64,000 nt of DNA from Maratus speciosus (taxonomy: Eukaryota; Arthropoda; Arachnida; Araneae; Salticidae), in contig OZ010793.1 in the NCBI GenBank assembly GCA_963932465.1, forward strand, positions 254,087,333 to 254,151,332. Reading direction: 5' to 3'. The position numbers and the translations under genes were made by a program. Of the stretch, positions 20,447-34,900 are shown one piece after another. The notes under the pieces were generated by a model. The model had not been told where the DNA came from, searched no databases, and was given only the letters and a program-made list of their open reading frames with translations. The stretch's first letter is position 1. Every line of letters starts with the position of its first letter.

Positions 20447-23400
20447 GTTAGTGTTGTTTTCAAAATAATATTTTCAAAACAGATATGAAAATTTCGTATT
20501 TTAATACAGATATTTTTCGTATGAATTAATATTTTTTCACGAACTTTTTTTTTCTTTTCTTGTTTTTGAAGTACTATGTTTGCTTAAAAAACAGGTTACA
20601 AGCTGGTTTCTATTTTTTGCATTTTTGTGGCTGAGTCAGTTTTTTGTGGCTTGTCAAAACCTTGTTATAGCTGGAGCGGTATCATCGTGGTATTTTTCGA
20701 GGTAAGTTGCTTAAAATGTATATGTTCCAATCTTGAATACTGAGTAGAAAAAATAATAAACAAAACATAAAAATATTGCAAAATTTCTTTTAGAAAAATA
20801 TGAAGAGGTAACATCGCGGTAACCACCCAAAGAAAGGTTATTTCTTAAGCTTCTTTTTAGAAATATACATTGCAATCTTGTTAGTGTTAGTTAATTAGAA
20901 AAGGACATAGATTTTTCAATACAAAATTTTAACTATATAAGGGTTAAAAATAGCAAATAAAGCCTTTGTGCAACAATCTTAAAAAGCAGAAAAACCAACG
21001 TTTAAAAATGCACAAAAATACATGAAAAGCAGCAAACAGCTGTTTCGACACTACTAGCAAGATACTTCTTTAGTGGAAGATAGGGAAAAAGGAACAGCGT
21101 GCTAGAAAAAGCAAGGCTGAGCAAAATTATACACAGAGACGCGCTGGCTTATATACATGGCCGCGTTTGGATTATCATGAAATGGATAAGTTCACTCCCG
21201 AAAGCGTTATACACTTTGTGCTTTTATATATATAATGTGAGGCTGCACGGAATAGCAACCTATCCCTAGCCGCTTTAGCTCCGAATGGTACCATCAGAAA
21301 ATTATTGCCTCAAATCTGTTTTAATCTATATTTTTATAGCTTCAATTAGGCGTATCTCTCTAGTCATAAAAAGAGTAGCTAACTTGCCATTTTCTGGGTT
21401 AATACTGCAAACATTATTGCGTATAAAAACATGAAAACTGGTAGTTTTATAGAGAAATCTATGATAAACACGTTGAAGTTTTTAAATTGAAGAATAATTT
21501 TAAGAGCAAACTGCGCGTCAATAGAAAATGCGCTGTATCTTTGTTATTTCTACGATTTTCAGCATATTCTTCCAGGAAAATATTCTTGAAAGTACAGACC
21601 TGGAGAAAAAACTGATCACCCACTACTAACTCCGCCCGCATCATCTATAAAATCGTGACTGGTATTAATCGATTAATAACAACGCCTACTAGTTAATGCT
21701 AAACTTAAATTTGGCTTGGGGGCCGTCTAAATATAGAAATTTAACAAACTCATACTTGCCAACCTCCGGCTTTTTTAAATCAACAAAATATACTTTAAAC
21801 AAGAAATTTTATTTAATAGATGAAAGGACGCATGTTTCGAATAACTATCACATCGAAGCAAGAAACATTTAGCTTAATAATTTTTCTGGGTTGAAAGTAT
21901 GTTTCTTCGTTTAAAAAAACGTGAGGTTGGCAAGTATGCAAACTTTACAAATTTCACTACTAACACCTAATTTTGAGATCATATTTCGATTTATCGATAA
22001 ATTTTACATTGGGATATCAAATGGGAAGTCATTCGACCAAATAGTTTATCATTTTTGCAGGTTTATTGTTTGGAACTCCTAATGTAAATTTATTTCAATC
22101 GTTGCAAAATGGAATGCAATGCAGGAATCTCTTTTTTAGCATAACTCAAATACTACTTGGCTGTAAAAGGTATAATTTTAGATTTGCCTACGTGAAGCTT
22201 TTAGAAATCGATTTCTGTTAACCCGTTCAGGACCGGCATCTTTGACACGAATTTTATTCGTTTGTCACCACTTTTTGTTTATTATTCGACTTAACTTTAT
22301 AAATCAAGAAAATGTCGTATTTAAATAAAATCAATTTTACTTTTCTTTTTTACTGGTACCAACTCAAGTGTTTTAACACTTTCCGGCACAGTGTGCCCGG
22401 GTCGGGATACCTAATTTTAATTCGAAATTTACGATCGGCACCAAGAATATTTTTGTAAAATTTTGCTTTTACAATGAACATTTAACCCTTAAATGCCGGA
22501 TTTTTCAAAAATCATTGTAATAATGTTTTTCGGCTTTCATTTTTAAAATAAATCATGGGAAAAATACGTAAAAAAGTCATATTTTGTTTTAAGTATAGTT
22601 TACGGCTAAAAAACAGTTTGTTACTCATCGGCAATACTGGTGATTAATTGAAAAAATATTTTACCTAGATAAAATTCTATAATATTAAACACACAAGAAT
22701 TTTTGGAACTATAATAAGAAATAAATTTTACTTGCTCACTGCAGAACAAAATAGGGTATTTCGCAAGCTTCCAAACAAAACAAAAGGAACAAGTAGCAAC
22801 AACTGAAAAAATATATCTATCTTTATTCTTAAACAGCACAAGTGTTGTCATCTACATGTTGAAAATCGATTTAATAATATTTTCAGAATGTATTTTATTG
22901 GCAACATTAGGTATAATAGCTTCAATATTATTCTAATAGTATTTTAGAGCCTAAATTGGGTATGTTGCCGAAAAGCAACACCCGGCATTTAAGGGTTAAA
23001 GTAACATGTTTTTAATTTCTATAAACGTCGTTTTAAAATTACGGTGTCAGTCAATCATTTCATCATTTTATAACAAAAATTGCCTGTGCCGGAAAGGGTT
23101 AAGCACTTTTTGAGGATGCATATATGCACCCATGGTCCCGAACGGATTCAAATTGCATATGATGTAATTTCATACTTTTTTCGAAAACTAATTTCGAAAA
23201 AATATATTTTTTGAAATTCTATTTCAATTATGAATTGTATCATATGTATTTTTTAACAGAAATAATTATTAGATACTTAAAATATTCGAATCCAAAATTA
23301 CAGCACTTCATCAAGTACTTTTTCAGTTAAGCTTAAAAAATTCCCGCATTGCAATCTGTTTTTCAGTGATTAAAAATGAATTTAATATCCCTTTGATGAA

Positions 23401-26400
23401 TTTTAGTTCCAAGCTTAAATCTCCATAGTTACTAAACTGCTGGACCGAATGAATTTCCGGTCGGTATTTGAAGGTAAAATGTGCCTAAGAATTCAAATAT
23501 AATGTCAAAATTGTGTACTAGTTTTGAACATTTTAAAGATCGCTAAAATTTCCGTATATAGACTACCTCTAACCAAAATGTAGATATAGCATTAATTAGT
23601 AGACATTATTGCTAACCGAATTTGGTATCAGCCACATTTTATACGATTTGCGGTAGAGGTAGTAGGGGAAGTCACTTTGTCTTTTTTTTTTTTTTTTTTT
23701 CAGGACTTTACATACTGTGGAATTATGTAAAAAATATAGATTATCACCGTGTTGTTTCCCCTTAACAACGTCTTCATCAATGAAAAATAACATTTTTGCG
23801 GTATCACTTTTTTAAAAATAGAAATGTAAAGATTATTAGCACCTATTGGGTATTAGGACTTTTTAGCGATTATTCAATCTAGCCGAATTCTGAACAAATA
23901 TTTGACTGAATACATGTGGCCAAATATTACTAGATATGTGGACAAATTAATTTAGGATAATAAAAATACATTTGAAACTTATGTTTTTCCGGTGCCTGGA
24001 AGGTAGATTGTTAAAAATGGTTGCCTATCGCCAGTCGTGTTTATCGTCCACAATCGCCAATCGTGTTCAAAACAATATTTAATGTACATTTATTAAATAC
24101 ATAGCATCATTAAAAATGGCAAATAATGTAAAAAAAAAAATAAAAATAATAGATAACAATAATCTAGTATACATTTATTAAATATACAACACTTGGTTGA
24201 CAGCTTTTATAGATAAAAAAGACAGGGTGTCTATAAAAGGTCTGACACATTTTTATGTTTAATAATTCATAAAATAATGAAGATAGAATTAAATTAATAG
24301 CATTAATTCTTAGATAGATTCAAAAAGTTTTATGGCCCTTGTCAATGAATTTCCACGTGTGGGTCCTTAGTCGCACGGAGAATATCAAGACGGTAGTTGA
24401 TTTCACGCCAGGTACTGGCAAACATGTCGGCATCCACAGCGGCTATTGGAGCTGTGATCCTGGCCTTTAGGTGATCAGTGATCGACACTTCTGTAAACAA
24501 TGTCCATTACAAATCCACAAAGGAAAAGTCCAGCGTTGTTATATCAGGGGATTTGGTCCTCGCCTAATAACCCCTTCCTGTGAAATGGTCATTCAAAGAA
24601 CTATGAACGACGGTACCCCCAATGAGCTGGTGCATCATCTTGTGGCTGCAGCTCTTCGAGTTGCGGAAATAAGAAGTTTTCGTTGTCAAAAACAAAAAAG
24701 AGAAACGTACAATTAATAACACGTGCAGACTATGTTTACAAAAGGAAAGATGTTCAAACAGGAAAAGGAAGTTGTCTGTGGAAATGTACCCACTGTAAAA
24801 GTAAATATATAAGTTACTCTATGCATAAATGTCATAGGTTTATTTATATTCATTGTTTTATGAATTATTAAACGTTAAAATTTGTCAGAATATTTTATAG
24901 ACTTCCTGTATTTAAAATGGTGTTTTTATTTCCGGAGGGATGTTACGCGCACGACTATGGAAATTGTTCAGTGACAAATATTCTTCCTAAAATATTCTTT
25001 TTTAAATACATTTAACGAAGACTATTAAATAATTACACTAATTATAAGAAAATTTCTTTAGAGTTTCTAAGTTTTAAGCTGCATAACATACTGTATAATG
25101 TACATTTAATGATTTATGTTAAGAAAACAGTCACCTTTTATAAAATGCAAATATAGATACATATTTCCTGCTTAATAACCATAATAACCACTTAAACCAT
25201 AAGTGAATTGAATAATTTTAAATCCAACATTTTCTTATCTGACATTTATAAGAATTTCTTAAACTATAATAAATAGAATTATATTTTTTTTATTATTACG
25301 TCTAATAAAATTAGTTTAATCTTCTACGGAATTTCATTCTGAATTATATGAGTTATGAGAAGCTTTTTAATTTGGAGATTTAAAATTAAAAAAGAAAAGT
25401 ATCAGTTGGCAGTCGAAGTGAAGAATATTTATATTTTAATTGAAATAACATCAGGACAACCGATTTGTTATGCCTAAATACAAGATTCTAAAAAAATATG
25501 CAAATTCTTAATTTTTATTCTGAAATAAGTTTGCATCGTGTATCATATCATATATATTATAAACATGTCTTATAAATTAAAAAGAAGCAGAAAAATGTAG
25601 CAATGAGTTCTTATTTTAGATAAATTATATATGAATTAGAAGTATTGATAGATAAAATTGTATTATTGGTGATAGTTTGAACTTATGGAAATCATGTCAT
25701 ACTGTATAAACAAGATGTTTAAAGTTTTAAAAAACAATATCCTGCTGTTAGTTTTTTTAAAACAAATAAATAATAAAAATAATTTTTGTTAAACCTTTAA
25801 TCTTTTTTTATTTAATATTAAAAAAAAAACACGTGTTATGCATATCAAAATCAAAATTTTCAAAAAGTTTGTATTCGGCTATTCAGCCAATCGCCATTCG
25901 TTTCATTGCTGTTTCTTAAAGTAATACTGTGTTTAATATTTTTATAGTAATATATATATATATATATATATTTATTTATTTATTTATTTATTTCAAAATT
26001 AGGGTTAAAGGCAAACTCAATAGTCCAGTTTGGAGAAGTTTTAACATGATTGTTAAACATCATTTAGGTTCTGCTGCTTTTGGATCCTTGCTTATTGCCA
26101 TTGTTAAAGTCATTCGTTTAATCACCAAAATGATGGAGAGAAAGTAAATAAATGACTAACAAGCTATGTTCTTTTGTTTTCTATATCTAGTAGACTAAAA
26201 TTATTGTAATCTGTATAAATCATATATTTTTCTTTTAAAAACCAAAGTTAGCGAAAATAAACAGTCAATTTTAGACAAAGGAATAAGTCGTTTGAATCGC
26301 AAAAATTGACTTTGACCATGTGATTAAACAATAGTAGTGCAATAATTTAATATCATAAAGAATTGAAGAAGTAATAAAGAAGAAGAAGCCAGTAGGAATT

Positions 26401-27858
26401 GAACCAATCCGGGCCGACCAGTGTACATTTCTTATCGTCACTCAATATCACTTGTACATATTTAAATGAGAACAAAGATAAATTTCAGAGAGGTGTCAAA
26501 TTTCTGTAAGGATAAACTTGGAGAGGAAAATCTTACCTTGTTCCAATCTCTGTTCATGTTTTTCGGAGCGAATTCCACCCTTTAACCTTGTGATGAACGG
26601 TCAGACGCGGTACGTTCTTTAATTTTGCACGAACTATGTGTGTGAACAAGACTTTTATAACCCGTCTTACAGTCTCCGAAGTGACTTTAAGGTTGCAATC
26701 GTTTCGTATTTTATTTGGAGAGATCATCGAATTCGATGCTTTTCTCGCTTGCTCGTTTTTGTCTCTAAGAAAGTAATGAAGGGCGTTCAGAACGTTTAAT
26801 TTTACAATAAACACCCTTTTTATGAAGAAATTAACATCAACATTATGAGATCCGCCAATCTCACGTGCAATTTCCCCTACACCTTTGCCACAGCGATTAC
26901 AACCTCTATCCCACCTTTTTTTTCTCGGCTTATCAATTGCGAACCTCGTGGCATAATGAGAAATATCACAAACGTTAAAGTGGGGTTCACTAACCACGGT
27001 TTTATGAGCGAAATCCCAACTAGACCTATACTTACGTGGTAGTGGTGAGCGTGGTTATTCACGATTTTGCATAAGGCCTGTCGTTAAACTGCTCAATTTG
27101 CATTTTCTTACATTTTCATAAGTATTCATATCGGATATGCAAATATATACTTGTATTTGGAAATTACAACTTAAATAACACTGAAGACATATGGTGGACT
27201 TATACTTTCGTAGAGCCCTTTACATGTATTAGAAATATATTGACCACTAAAAAAAAGGAGAACTTTTAAGAAGAGTACACAAAAAAAATTGTTAAAAATA
27301 TTAATTTCCGAATGAGATATTTTTAAAATAAGAATTTAATCCATGCTGATAAGTTTAACATTAGCGAGGGGGAATTTGAGACCTCACTAACCAACACCCT
27401 TTAACAGAAATTCAAAGAGGTAATATATATCTAAACTATTAAAGCATGAGTGTATGCATATGCATGCCTCTATGTAATTTACATCTACTGTTCCTAGAAT
27501 TTAGTTAATTGAGGACTGAAACGAACATCATTCCTTCGTAAGGATACGAAGATGTTATAATAGATCTCAAACTTTCGAAATTTAAATAAATTTTCACGAT
27601 TTATTATATTAAAGTCAGCCAATATGTGGGCATTTTACATCTACCCTCCGAGAATAAGATGACTTAAGTTTGAACTCCTAATGTTAAATTCATTTTTAAT
27701 TGTTGAAAAACAGATTGGAATGCGAGTATTTTTTTAAGCATAACTGGAAAACTACTTGTCAGAATGAGCTGTAATTTTGGATTCACACATTTGAAGTTTT
27801 TAGGAATTGATTTTTTTTTTTTTAATTTTATAAGTTACAATTCTTTTTTCTTTCTTTT

Positions 27859-27893
<35 letters not shown>

Positions 27894-30800
27894 AAAAAAA
27901 TAATTTCAGAATACGTATTTTTTTCGAAAAAAAAAATACCAATTGTAACCTATAAGTTTGTTAACAGAAATCGATTTCTTGAAGTTACCTGTCGCATTTT
28001 CATACGATGATTTCCAGCAGAATTAGAAGGAAATGATCACTTTTTTTCCAAGACGGTAGAATGTTTTTGTAATCGATTAAATATGTTGTTATCGAGTACA
28101 TAAAAATGGACTGATTAATGAACTTAATAAAAATGTTCAATAGTATGACAATGTTTTCTGATAAAAACATTTAGTGTTTACTTAAAATAAATTTTTAATA
28201 CTATAATATGGATTTCAGCGTTAAGGCAGATGCAAATGCCGTGGTTGCAGTAATATGGGGGATCTTGCAATGTCTTCTAGCTTCTATAGAATCTGTCTTG
28301 AGAATATTGAATAAAACTGCATACGTTATGATAGGTAAGTAATGTTGTAGCGATTTCTTAAAATTGCTGTCTAAATTCTAAATATGTTATAGTGTTGGTA
28401 ATTTGTATCCCCTATTAAATTAATAAATGACACTTACCCACCGTCCTTTCCGTTTGAAATTTACTTATATACTAATTCCATTTAATTGGCACTATTTTGT
28501 TTCACAAATTATCTCCAATTTAAAAAAAAATTAGACTTTAGTCAAATAAAGTTTGTGGTGTGGATTTAACATTTTTACTTTCTAAATTCGACCTCTTCTA
28601 TTAATATTCAAGAGAAATATATAAAAACTTTCCGTCCTGATTTGATCCATGGAACTCAAATAAAGTATTTCAAATGAAAATAAACTTTCAAATTAATTGC
28701 TTAAAAGGCCCAAAGGCCAACCTAGTGTAAAAGATTCCATGCCGGGACTCGAACCCGGGCCATCAGTATAGCGCACTGGCATTCTACCGACTGAACCACA
28801 TGGAACGATACCCAGCCTGATGGAACTTCTCACTATTACAGGTTGGCAAGGCTACAAACGCAGCACAAGATGGGATATTTATCGTGCGCCACCGACATGG
28901 GGCAAACACGAAACGTAATTAAATCCAGCATCGATTGAAACTATATTAATACTTGGAAAATTTTCCAGAGAGAAACATTCACCTTGCATACAATATTTCA
29001 AATGAAAGTCGAATTTCAAATTAATTGCTTCAGTCGGTAGAATGTCAGTGCGCTATACTGATGGTCTAGTTCGAGTCCCGCATGAAATCTTTTTTACTAA
29101 GATGGCCTTTGCGCCTTTTAAGCAATTAATTTGAAATTTGATTAGGGCTGGGTATCGTTCCATGGGGTTCAGTCGGTAGAATGTCAGTGCGCTATACTGA
29201 TGGCCCGGGTTAGAGTCCCGGCATGGAATCTTTTAAGAAATTAATTTGATTTTCATTTGAAATATTGTATGCAAGGCGAATGTTTCTCTCTGAAAAAATT
29301 TCCAAGTATTAATACTCAAATAAAGTGTCACCATTCGGTGTAACTATTTGAAAAATGAAAGTTGGTACAATTTTTAATATGTAGACATCTTCCGAATGAT
29401 AAATTTATGCAAACCATTAAATGAATAGATATTATTTTCCGTTGATTGGTACCCATGTATTTTTCATAACATTATTTGCAGAAGAATTGGTAGAGAATTA
29501 CTTTTTTCAGGTAGTGTACCTCCTTTATGCAAAATATTGGAGATGTTTTGAGATTTTATCAAATTATTGAGAAGACTCTTTGTTAAAATAAATTAAAATT
29601 ACTGAAAAATTTGTTAAAAAAATCGTAGAATTGATGTCTTGCATCTTATTATGTTTATCCTCTTCCCCCTTCATTAATTTTTTATTCAATGGTTTTTTTC
29701 GCTATAATATCTGCTTTATATTTTTGACTAGAGAAATAGTTGAGAAATTACAAAGTTAAAATTTTGTTACCTGTTATTATTTATAGCTCACATTTTCTTC
29801 TGTTGTTTTTTTTTTCTTTGATGTACTGACAATTTTAAAAGTCTAACCTTTCATCTGGCTCTTTTTAATTTTTTGCACAAGCAGGTTATGATGTCAAATC
29901 ATATATCATTCAGTCCCCGTTTTGCTTTATTTCTTATCTCAAAAGTTTTCCTTTTCCTTTAACTTAATCCTTTCTTTTTATTCAAAAACGTGTATAAGTT
30001 TCTCGTAAATTATATGTAACATAACTAATTTCTTTTATATGTACCCCTTTTTTAAGGGATTCTTAAAGATTCTTAAAATTGGAAAAAATGGAAAAAAAAT
30101 GACCATTTTCAACATTTAATATCTTAAAATGTATTTGATTTTAAGAAAAAATTTTTATTGGTATAAAAGATATAAAATGTTCAGAAAAGATAGGAGTTTA
30201 ACCTCTAAAAAAATTAAATTTTGAAAAATTTAAAGCTTTAAGTGTCCTGAGACTTCTTAAAGCATTTTAATTTTCATAACTGCCTCTCCCTCGCCTGCAT
30301 GTCATATAAAAAAAGAAAGATAATAAACTTCAGTTAAATTCATTTTGCAAAAAGACCATCTGCTAATTCCTTCTTTGGACATAGGCATTAATGAAAGCTA
30401 ACTTTGCCTGTATGCTTTAAGGTACTCTGTGCCGATGTTAAAATCTGCACCCATCTAACCACTGTAATCACCAATAAATTTAACATTCCGTTTATATGAT
30501 TCATCCTGATCACGGCACCACATTATCTGTGTTATAAAATTCGGGGGATTGCAAACATTATATAAGGAAGATAATCCGTTTCTATGTAAATAAAATGATC
30601 AACAAAGGCAGTACACCGTTGAGATGCAAAAACATAGGCAAACATAGGACAGAGAAATACAATTAAACAAAATTAAACATTTTGAAACTATTTGTATAAC
30701 AAAGTGTAGCAAAAATAAATTTGGTCGCAAAATTTATGACAACATGGTTAACAGACTGTTTAAAGTATTTAGAACGTTTGAATAGTCAATTTGGGCCAAG

Positions 30801-30915
30801 TATCTTATTTTTGTTGTTGTTATTTCATTTGTAAGAGTGTACAGAGTGTAAGAGTACAGTTAGCTATCAAAAACAGTTTTGTTTTCTTCTTACGCTCATT
30901 GAAAGTGTAGTTATA

Positions 30916-30952
<37 letters not shown>

Positions 30953-31865
30953 TTTCAACTCTTAACCCGGAAGTATTGCAATTTATTACATTTTTGGTAC
31001 TTCAAATAATGAATTTATTGAAAAAAAAATGAGTAAATTATCATTGTTTTTGTCGTAAGAAGGTTTTTGTTAAGTATCAAATACTGCATTATTTTTTCTT
31101 AAAATTCTAAAATTAAAAAAAGTAGATCAATTAATCCATTTAACAAGTTAAATTGTCTTTTTAGAAATCATTTTTTGTAACAATGAGTATTCTGTTCATT
31201 TTTTGCTTCATTTAAAAAAATAACTATCAAAAGTATACCTTAAAAGTAAACATAATGAATGAAAAATGTTAGAATAAGACTGTTTTTTTTTTCATTTATA
31301 TTTAATGTTATACATAATATAGTGAATTTTTCATATTCCAAAAATATCTAATTCATTTCATATTATCCGCAGTACTTTTTGGAAAGCCGTTTTGTAGCAG
31401 TGCCCTTACAGCGTTTGCGTGCCTTACATCGGATTCGTCAAACATTGCTCTAATTATTGGAGTTGGAACTTTCATACTGACAGCAATTCAGTTACTAATA
31501 ACAGTTTTCGTAACAGTTGTCGGATTAGGTATTTTTATGGTAATAATGTTATTCTAATTAATTTTACTTTTATGAATTTAAAACTCGTTTATGTGTTTTT
31601 TCTTTATTCAATATTGCAAAGTCCGTTTTCCACGCGTAGCAATTGAAAACACTCAATGAAAACATTTTTGAAATGCAACAAATTCTATTTGTGTGCTCAC
31701 TAACATGAAACGAAAATTATGTTTCTGTTGATGTAAAAATATTACTAATAAAAACTGATAAAACGACAATAAAAAGTTTCTTTAAAAATTGCAATTTAAA
31801 AATTTTCTGCTCATATATTTTTATATAAACAGTTGTTGATTTTTCAACCGACTACCATCAAAGGA

Positions 31866-31902
<37 letters not shown>

Positions 31903-34900
31903 CGCATTTTTCGAAATGGATAATTTTTTCTCCGAATTTCATTACTATCTTTTGATGAAAAGGACATGTTTTGTAGGAGGTTCTATACCAATTTCATCAA
32001 AATCAAAAAATGGTAAGTTTGTCTGTCTGGCTGCTTTTTGTACACTGTTACTATAATACTCTTATTATCCATACATTATAAGAGAAACCATAGAGATTGT
32101 AACGCGCAAAAACTCAATATGTAACGATGCAGCATCATTTCACTTACCAAAAATATGGCTCGAGTTACTCAATGAGTATGAAAATAAAATAAAATAAACA
32201 TTCATATAAAATAAAAATGTAACGTGCATAGTATGAAAGAATACGTAGAAAACTGCATGATGGCGTTTAAAAGGCCGTGCAAATTTAGAATAGTTTTATT
32301 TATAATTTTGAAAATGACTCGGGGTGAGTCGAAATATCTCAACAGTCGAAATAAATGAATTTTTACTGGTTTTAAAGTTTTAATTTACACCTTTTAGTAT
32401 TTGAAATTAATATATTAAAGTTATGTATTTTAAATAAAATGTGTGAAAGTATTATATTTTAAATGAAATACGAAAAAATACGACGGGAACAATGTTTGGC
32501 GATTTATCACCTACGCCCGGCTAACATAAAAATACCGGGTTCACGATTTCTGTATCAGAATCTTCCGATTTGGCGAAGGATTGAGCAAGTAAATTAAATT
32601 GTGAAAAAAAGTAACATGATACAATGCTTAGCATACATTTAAGGGAGGCCAAACTGGTCGCCAAGGGCGGGTAGTCTTTAAATATGTAATTGATCTTACT
32701 TAATAAGTCATGATCTCACTTAATCAATCAATCGCGGTCTCGGGGGCCCCAACATCCCCCAGTCAAAGGAAAGTGAATGCAACAGTGGTTTTGCCTTTCA
32801 TGCCAGACATTTTAAAGCAATTCCGTAGTCTCTAATGCACCACATTTGTGTTAAGTTGCAGCATAAGTCATATATGTAACATATACAAATAACTCCAAAT
32901 ACTGCCCGTAGCAATTCCCTCAGTGGAAAAAAATGAATAAAGAGTACTTTTCCGTTATATGGATATCATTGTTGCCAAGCGTAATAGTTGGCGCAAAATG
33001 AAAATCGCGTGAATTTGAACTTTTGAAAAATAAAAGAAAAAAAACATTGTCGATAGTAAAGTGAGCATTTAAAAAATATAACATTTGAAAATTACAAACT
33101 TTTACGAATTATGGCATGTCTATACGAATGTATGTATATGGTGTATGGTATATGATGTGTATATATATATATGTATGGTAACTATGTATATGGTATATGA
33201 TGTGTATATATATGTATTGTATATATATATATATGGTATATGATGGCATATTACGAACTATGACATTACATCGCATAGTTTACAATAAAAATCCTTTTCA
33301 GGATCAGGGTTGCAATAATTGGCGCATTACCATACATTTTGGCATGGTGCCCGTATAACGGAAAAGTACCGAATAAAGCACTGTGCGTCCTTTTTGAAAT
33401 CGCATACAAAACATTGGTATTTGGTGACTCCATGTAACGAGTTGTAAAACCTCCTTTTTTGAAGGCTGTTAAAAAAGGACAAACGGAAATAAATGCATGT
33501 TCAATATTGTAAAATGTTGATAGGTATTTACAAAATCAACGCTATTGCTTGTAGCTTGCTTTCTAAAAAAGGTAATATTTTCAAATTTTGATGAGATGTA
33601 CTTTAGGGTCAATCAATTCCAAATCACCAAGGTGCTGTTGCTCGACATTTTTAATTTTACTAATCTTTTAACCATGTTTTTTTTTTCATAGTTTTCTGAG
33701 TTTAAAAACATGATTAATTTTTTTTTATCGTATAGTTTTTTGGGAGTGGTCATTTTTAACAAGCTACACAACCATTTTTGGGTGGAAAACGTGTTTTACC
33801 GAAAATGCTGTAACTGTTTTATTTTAATACCTATCAATATTAATCAAAAACCCAAATATTCAGCATAAAATTGTCGACATTTTATGCAATTATAAAATTT
33901 TTATTAGACTTAAGGATCTAGGCCAAAAACAGGCTTAAAAGCCGGAGAAATAAAAGGTCAAACACCCACATTTCGCTGCCATTATTTTTTATGAAGGAGA
34001 TCAGACTCACCTTTAATATTTTTTCATACACAGATCTGTTATAGGACTACTTATTTTTACAAATTTCAATCCAGAAAACCTCCTTTTTTTTTGTACAGCT
34101 CATCAAAAACTGTGTTAAGTCTGTTTTTGGCATTTTTCACTAATTAATATCTCAAAAGGGACTGTCTAAAAAATTCTGAAAACGTAGGATAATAAACGAC
34201 TTTGTAATATAAAGTAAAATTGTAAATTTTGTGATTCAGACTTAACTGATTTTTGAATAACAGTTCACTAAAAATGCATAAACCCTCTTCACCCCCTTTG
34301 CTTTTTCTTTCGTTCCAGATACATAGCATTACAGGTAGTTTTTGCTTAGGTACTTTCAAATTGGCGATAAAGACGAATTTTACGCATTATTGCTTATTTA
34401 AATATAAAATCAAGCGATGTTCAAATATTCTAAAAATTGTACGGAACATTCTAAATAAAAAAATGTTATGGTTCAATATGTAAAATAAATAAATTTTGGC
34501 AGTCGAAATAATTTTAAATTATTACTGGGTTCGAATAAAAAATAAATTTTAAACATTTTCGTAAGAGGTGATTAGAACATAAAAGTTAAAAATGTGAAAA
34601 AATCATTTTAAGGATTAAAAACTATTAAATATGATACTCGACGAAAAGTTTATACAGCAGGGGTCAGATAATTTTGTAGCAGTGTTTTATATAATTTTTC
34701 TTGATTTAAAATTTTATTTGAAATATTTTTAGGGGTGGGGGGGGGGGGGCTAGAAAGAATTTTTATTAAGAAAATTTCAAATCTACTTTTAATAATATCA
34801 GAACATATATTTTTTCTTATTTTTCAATGTGTGTGATTATATATAAAAAAAAACTACCTTTCATCGTATTTCAGCAGTTTTTAAATCAAAAGTAACATTT

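Larger units (their letters stand above)
22222..23145. mobile_element. outermost of three nested TTAA elements, TIR CCCGTTCAGGACCGGCA
   Basis: Left end TTAA|CCCGTTCAGGACCGGCA (22218-22238) faces an inverted, imperfect GGTCCCGAACGG (23134-23145). The right duplication reads TTCA, a probable mutated TTAA. It encloses the elements at 22377-23098 and 22486-22995. Confidence 0.6.
28680..29330. repeat. foldback repeat carrying three tRNA-like units
   Basis: The left part (28680-29030) and right part (29028-29330) contain inverted matches: GAGAGAAACATTCACCTTGC (28969) and GCAAGGCGAATGTTTCTCTC (29271), and TTAATACTTGGAAA with TTTCCAAGTATTAA. Between and beside them lie three tRNA-like units. TTTCAAATTAATTGCTT is repeated beside the units. 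Confidence 0.75.

Noticed and set aside
28735..29228. Functional serine tRNA genes with anticodon GCU
   Set aside because: C instead of U at the position before the anticodon, a short variable loop, damaged copies, and arrangement in a foldback point to a repeat.
31528..31529. Donor of CTL exon E at TTAG|GTATTT
   Set aside because: Joining it to exon F gives an immediate stop; the donor at 31540 keeps phase and matches the family.
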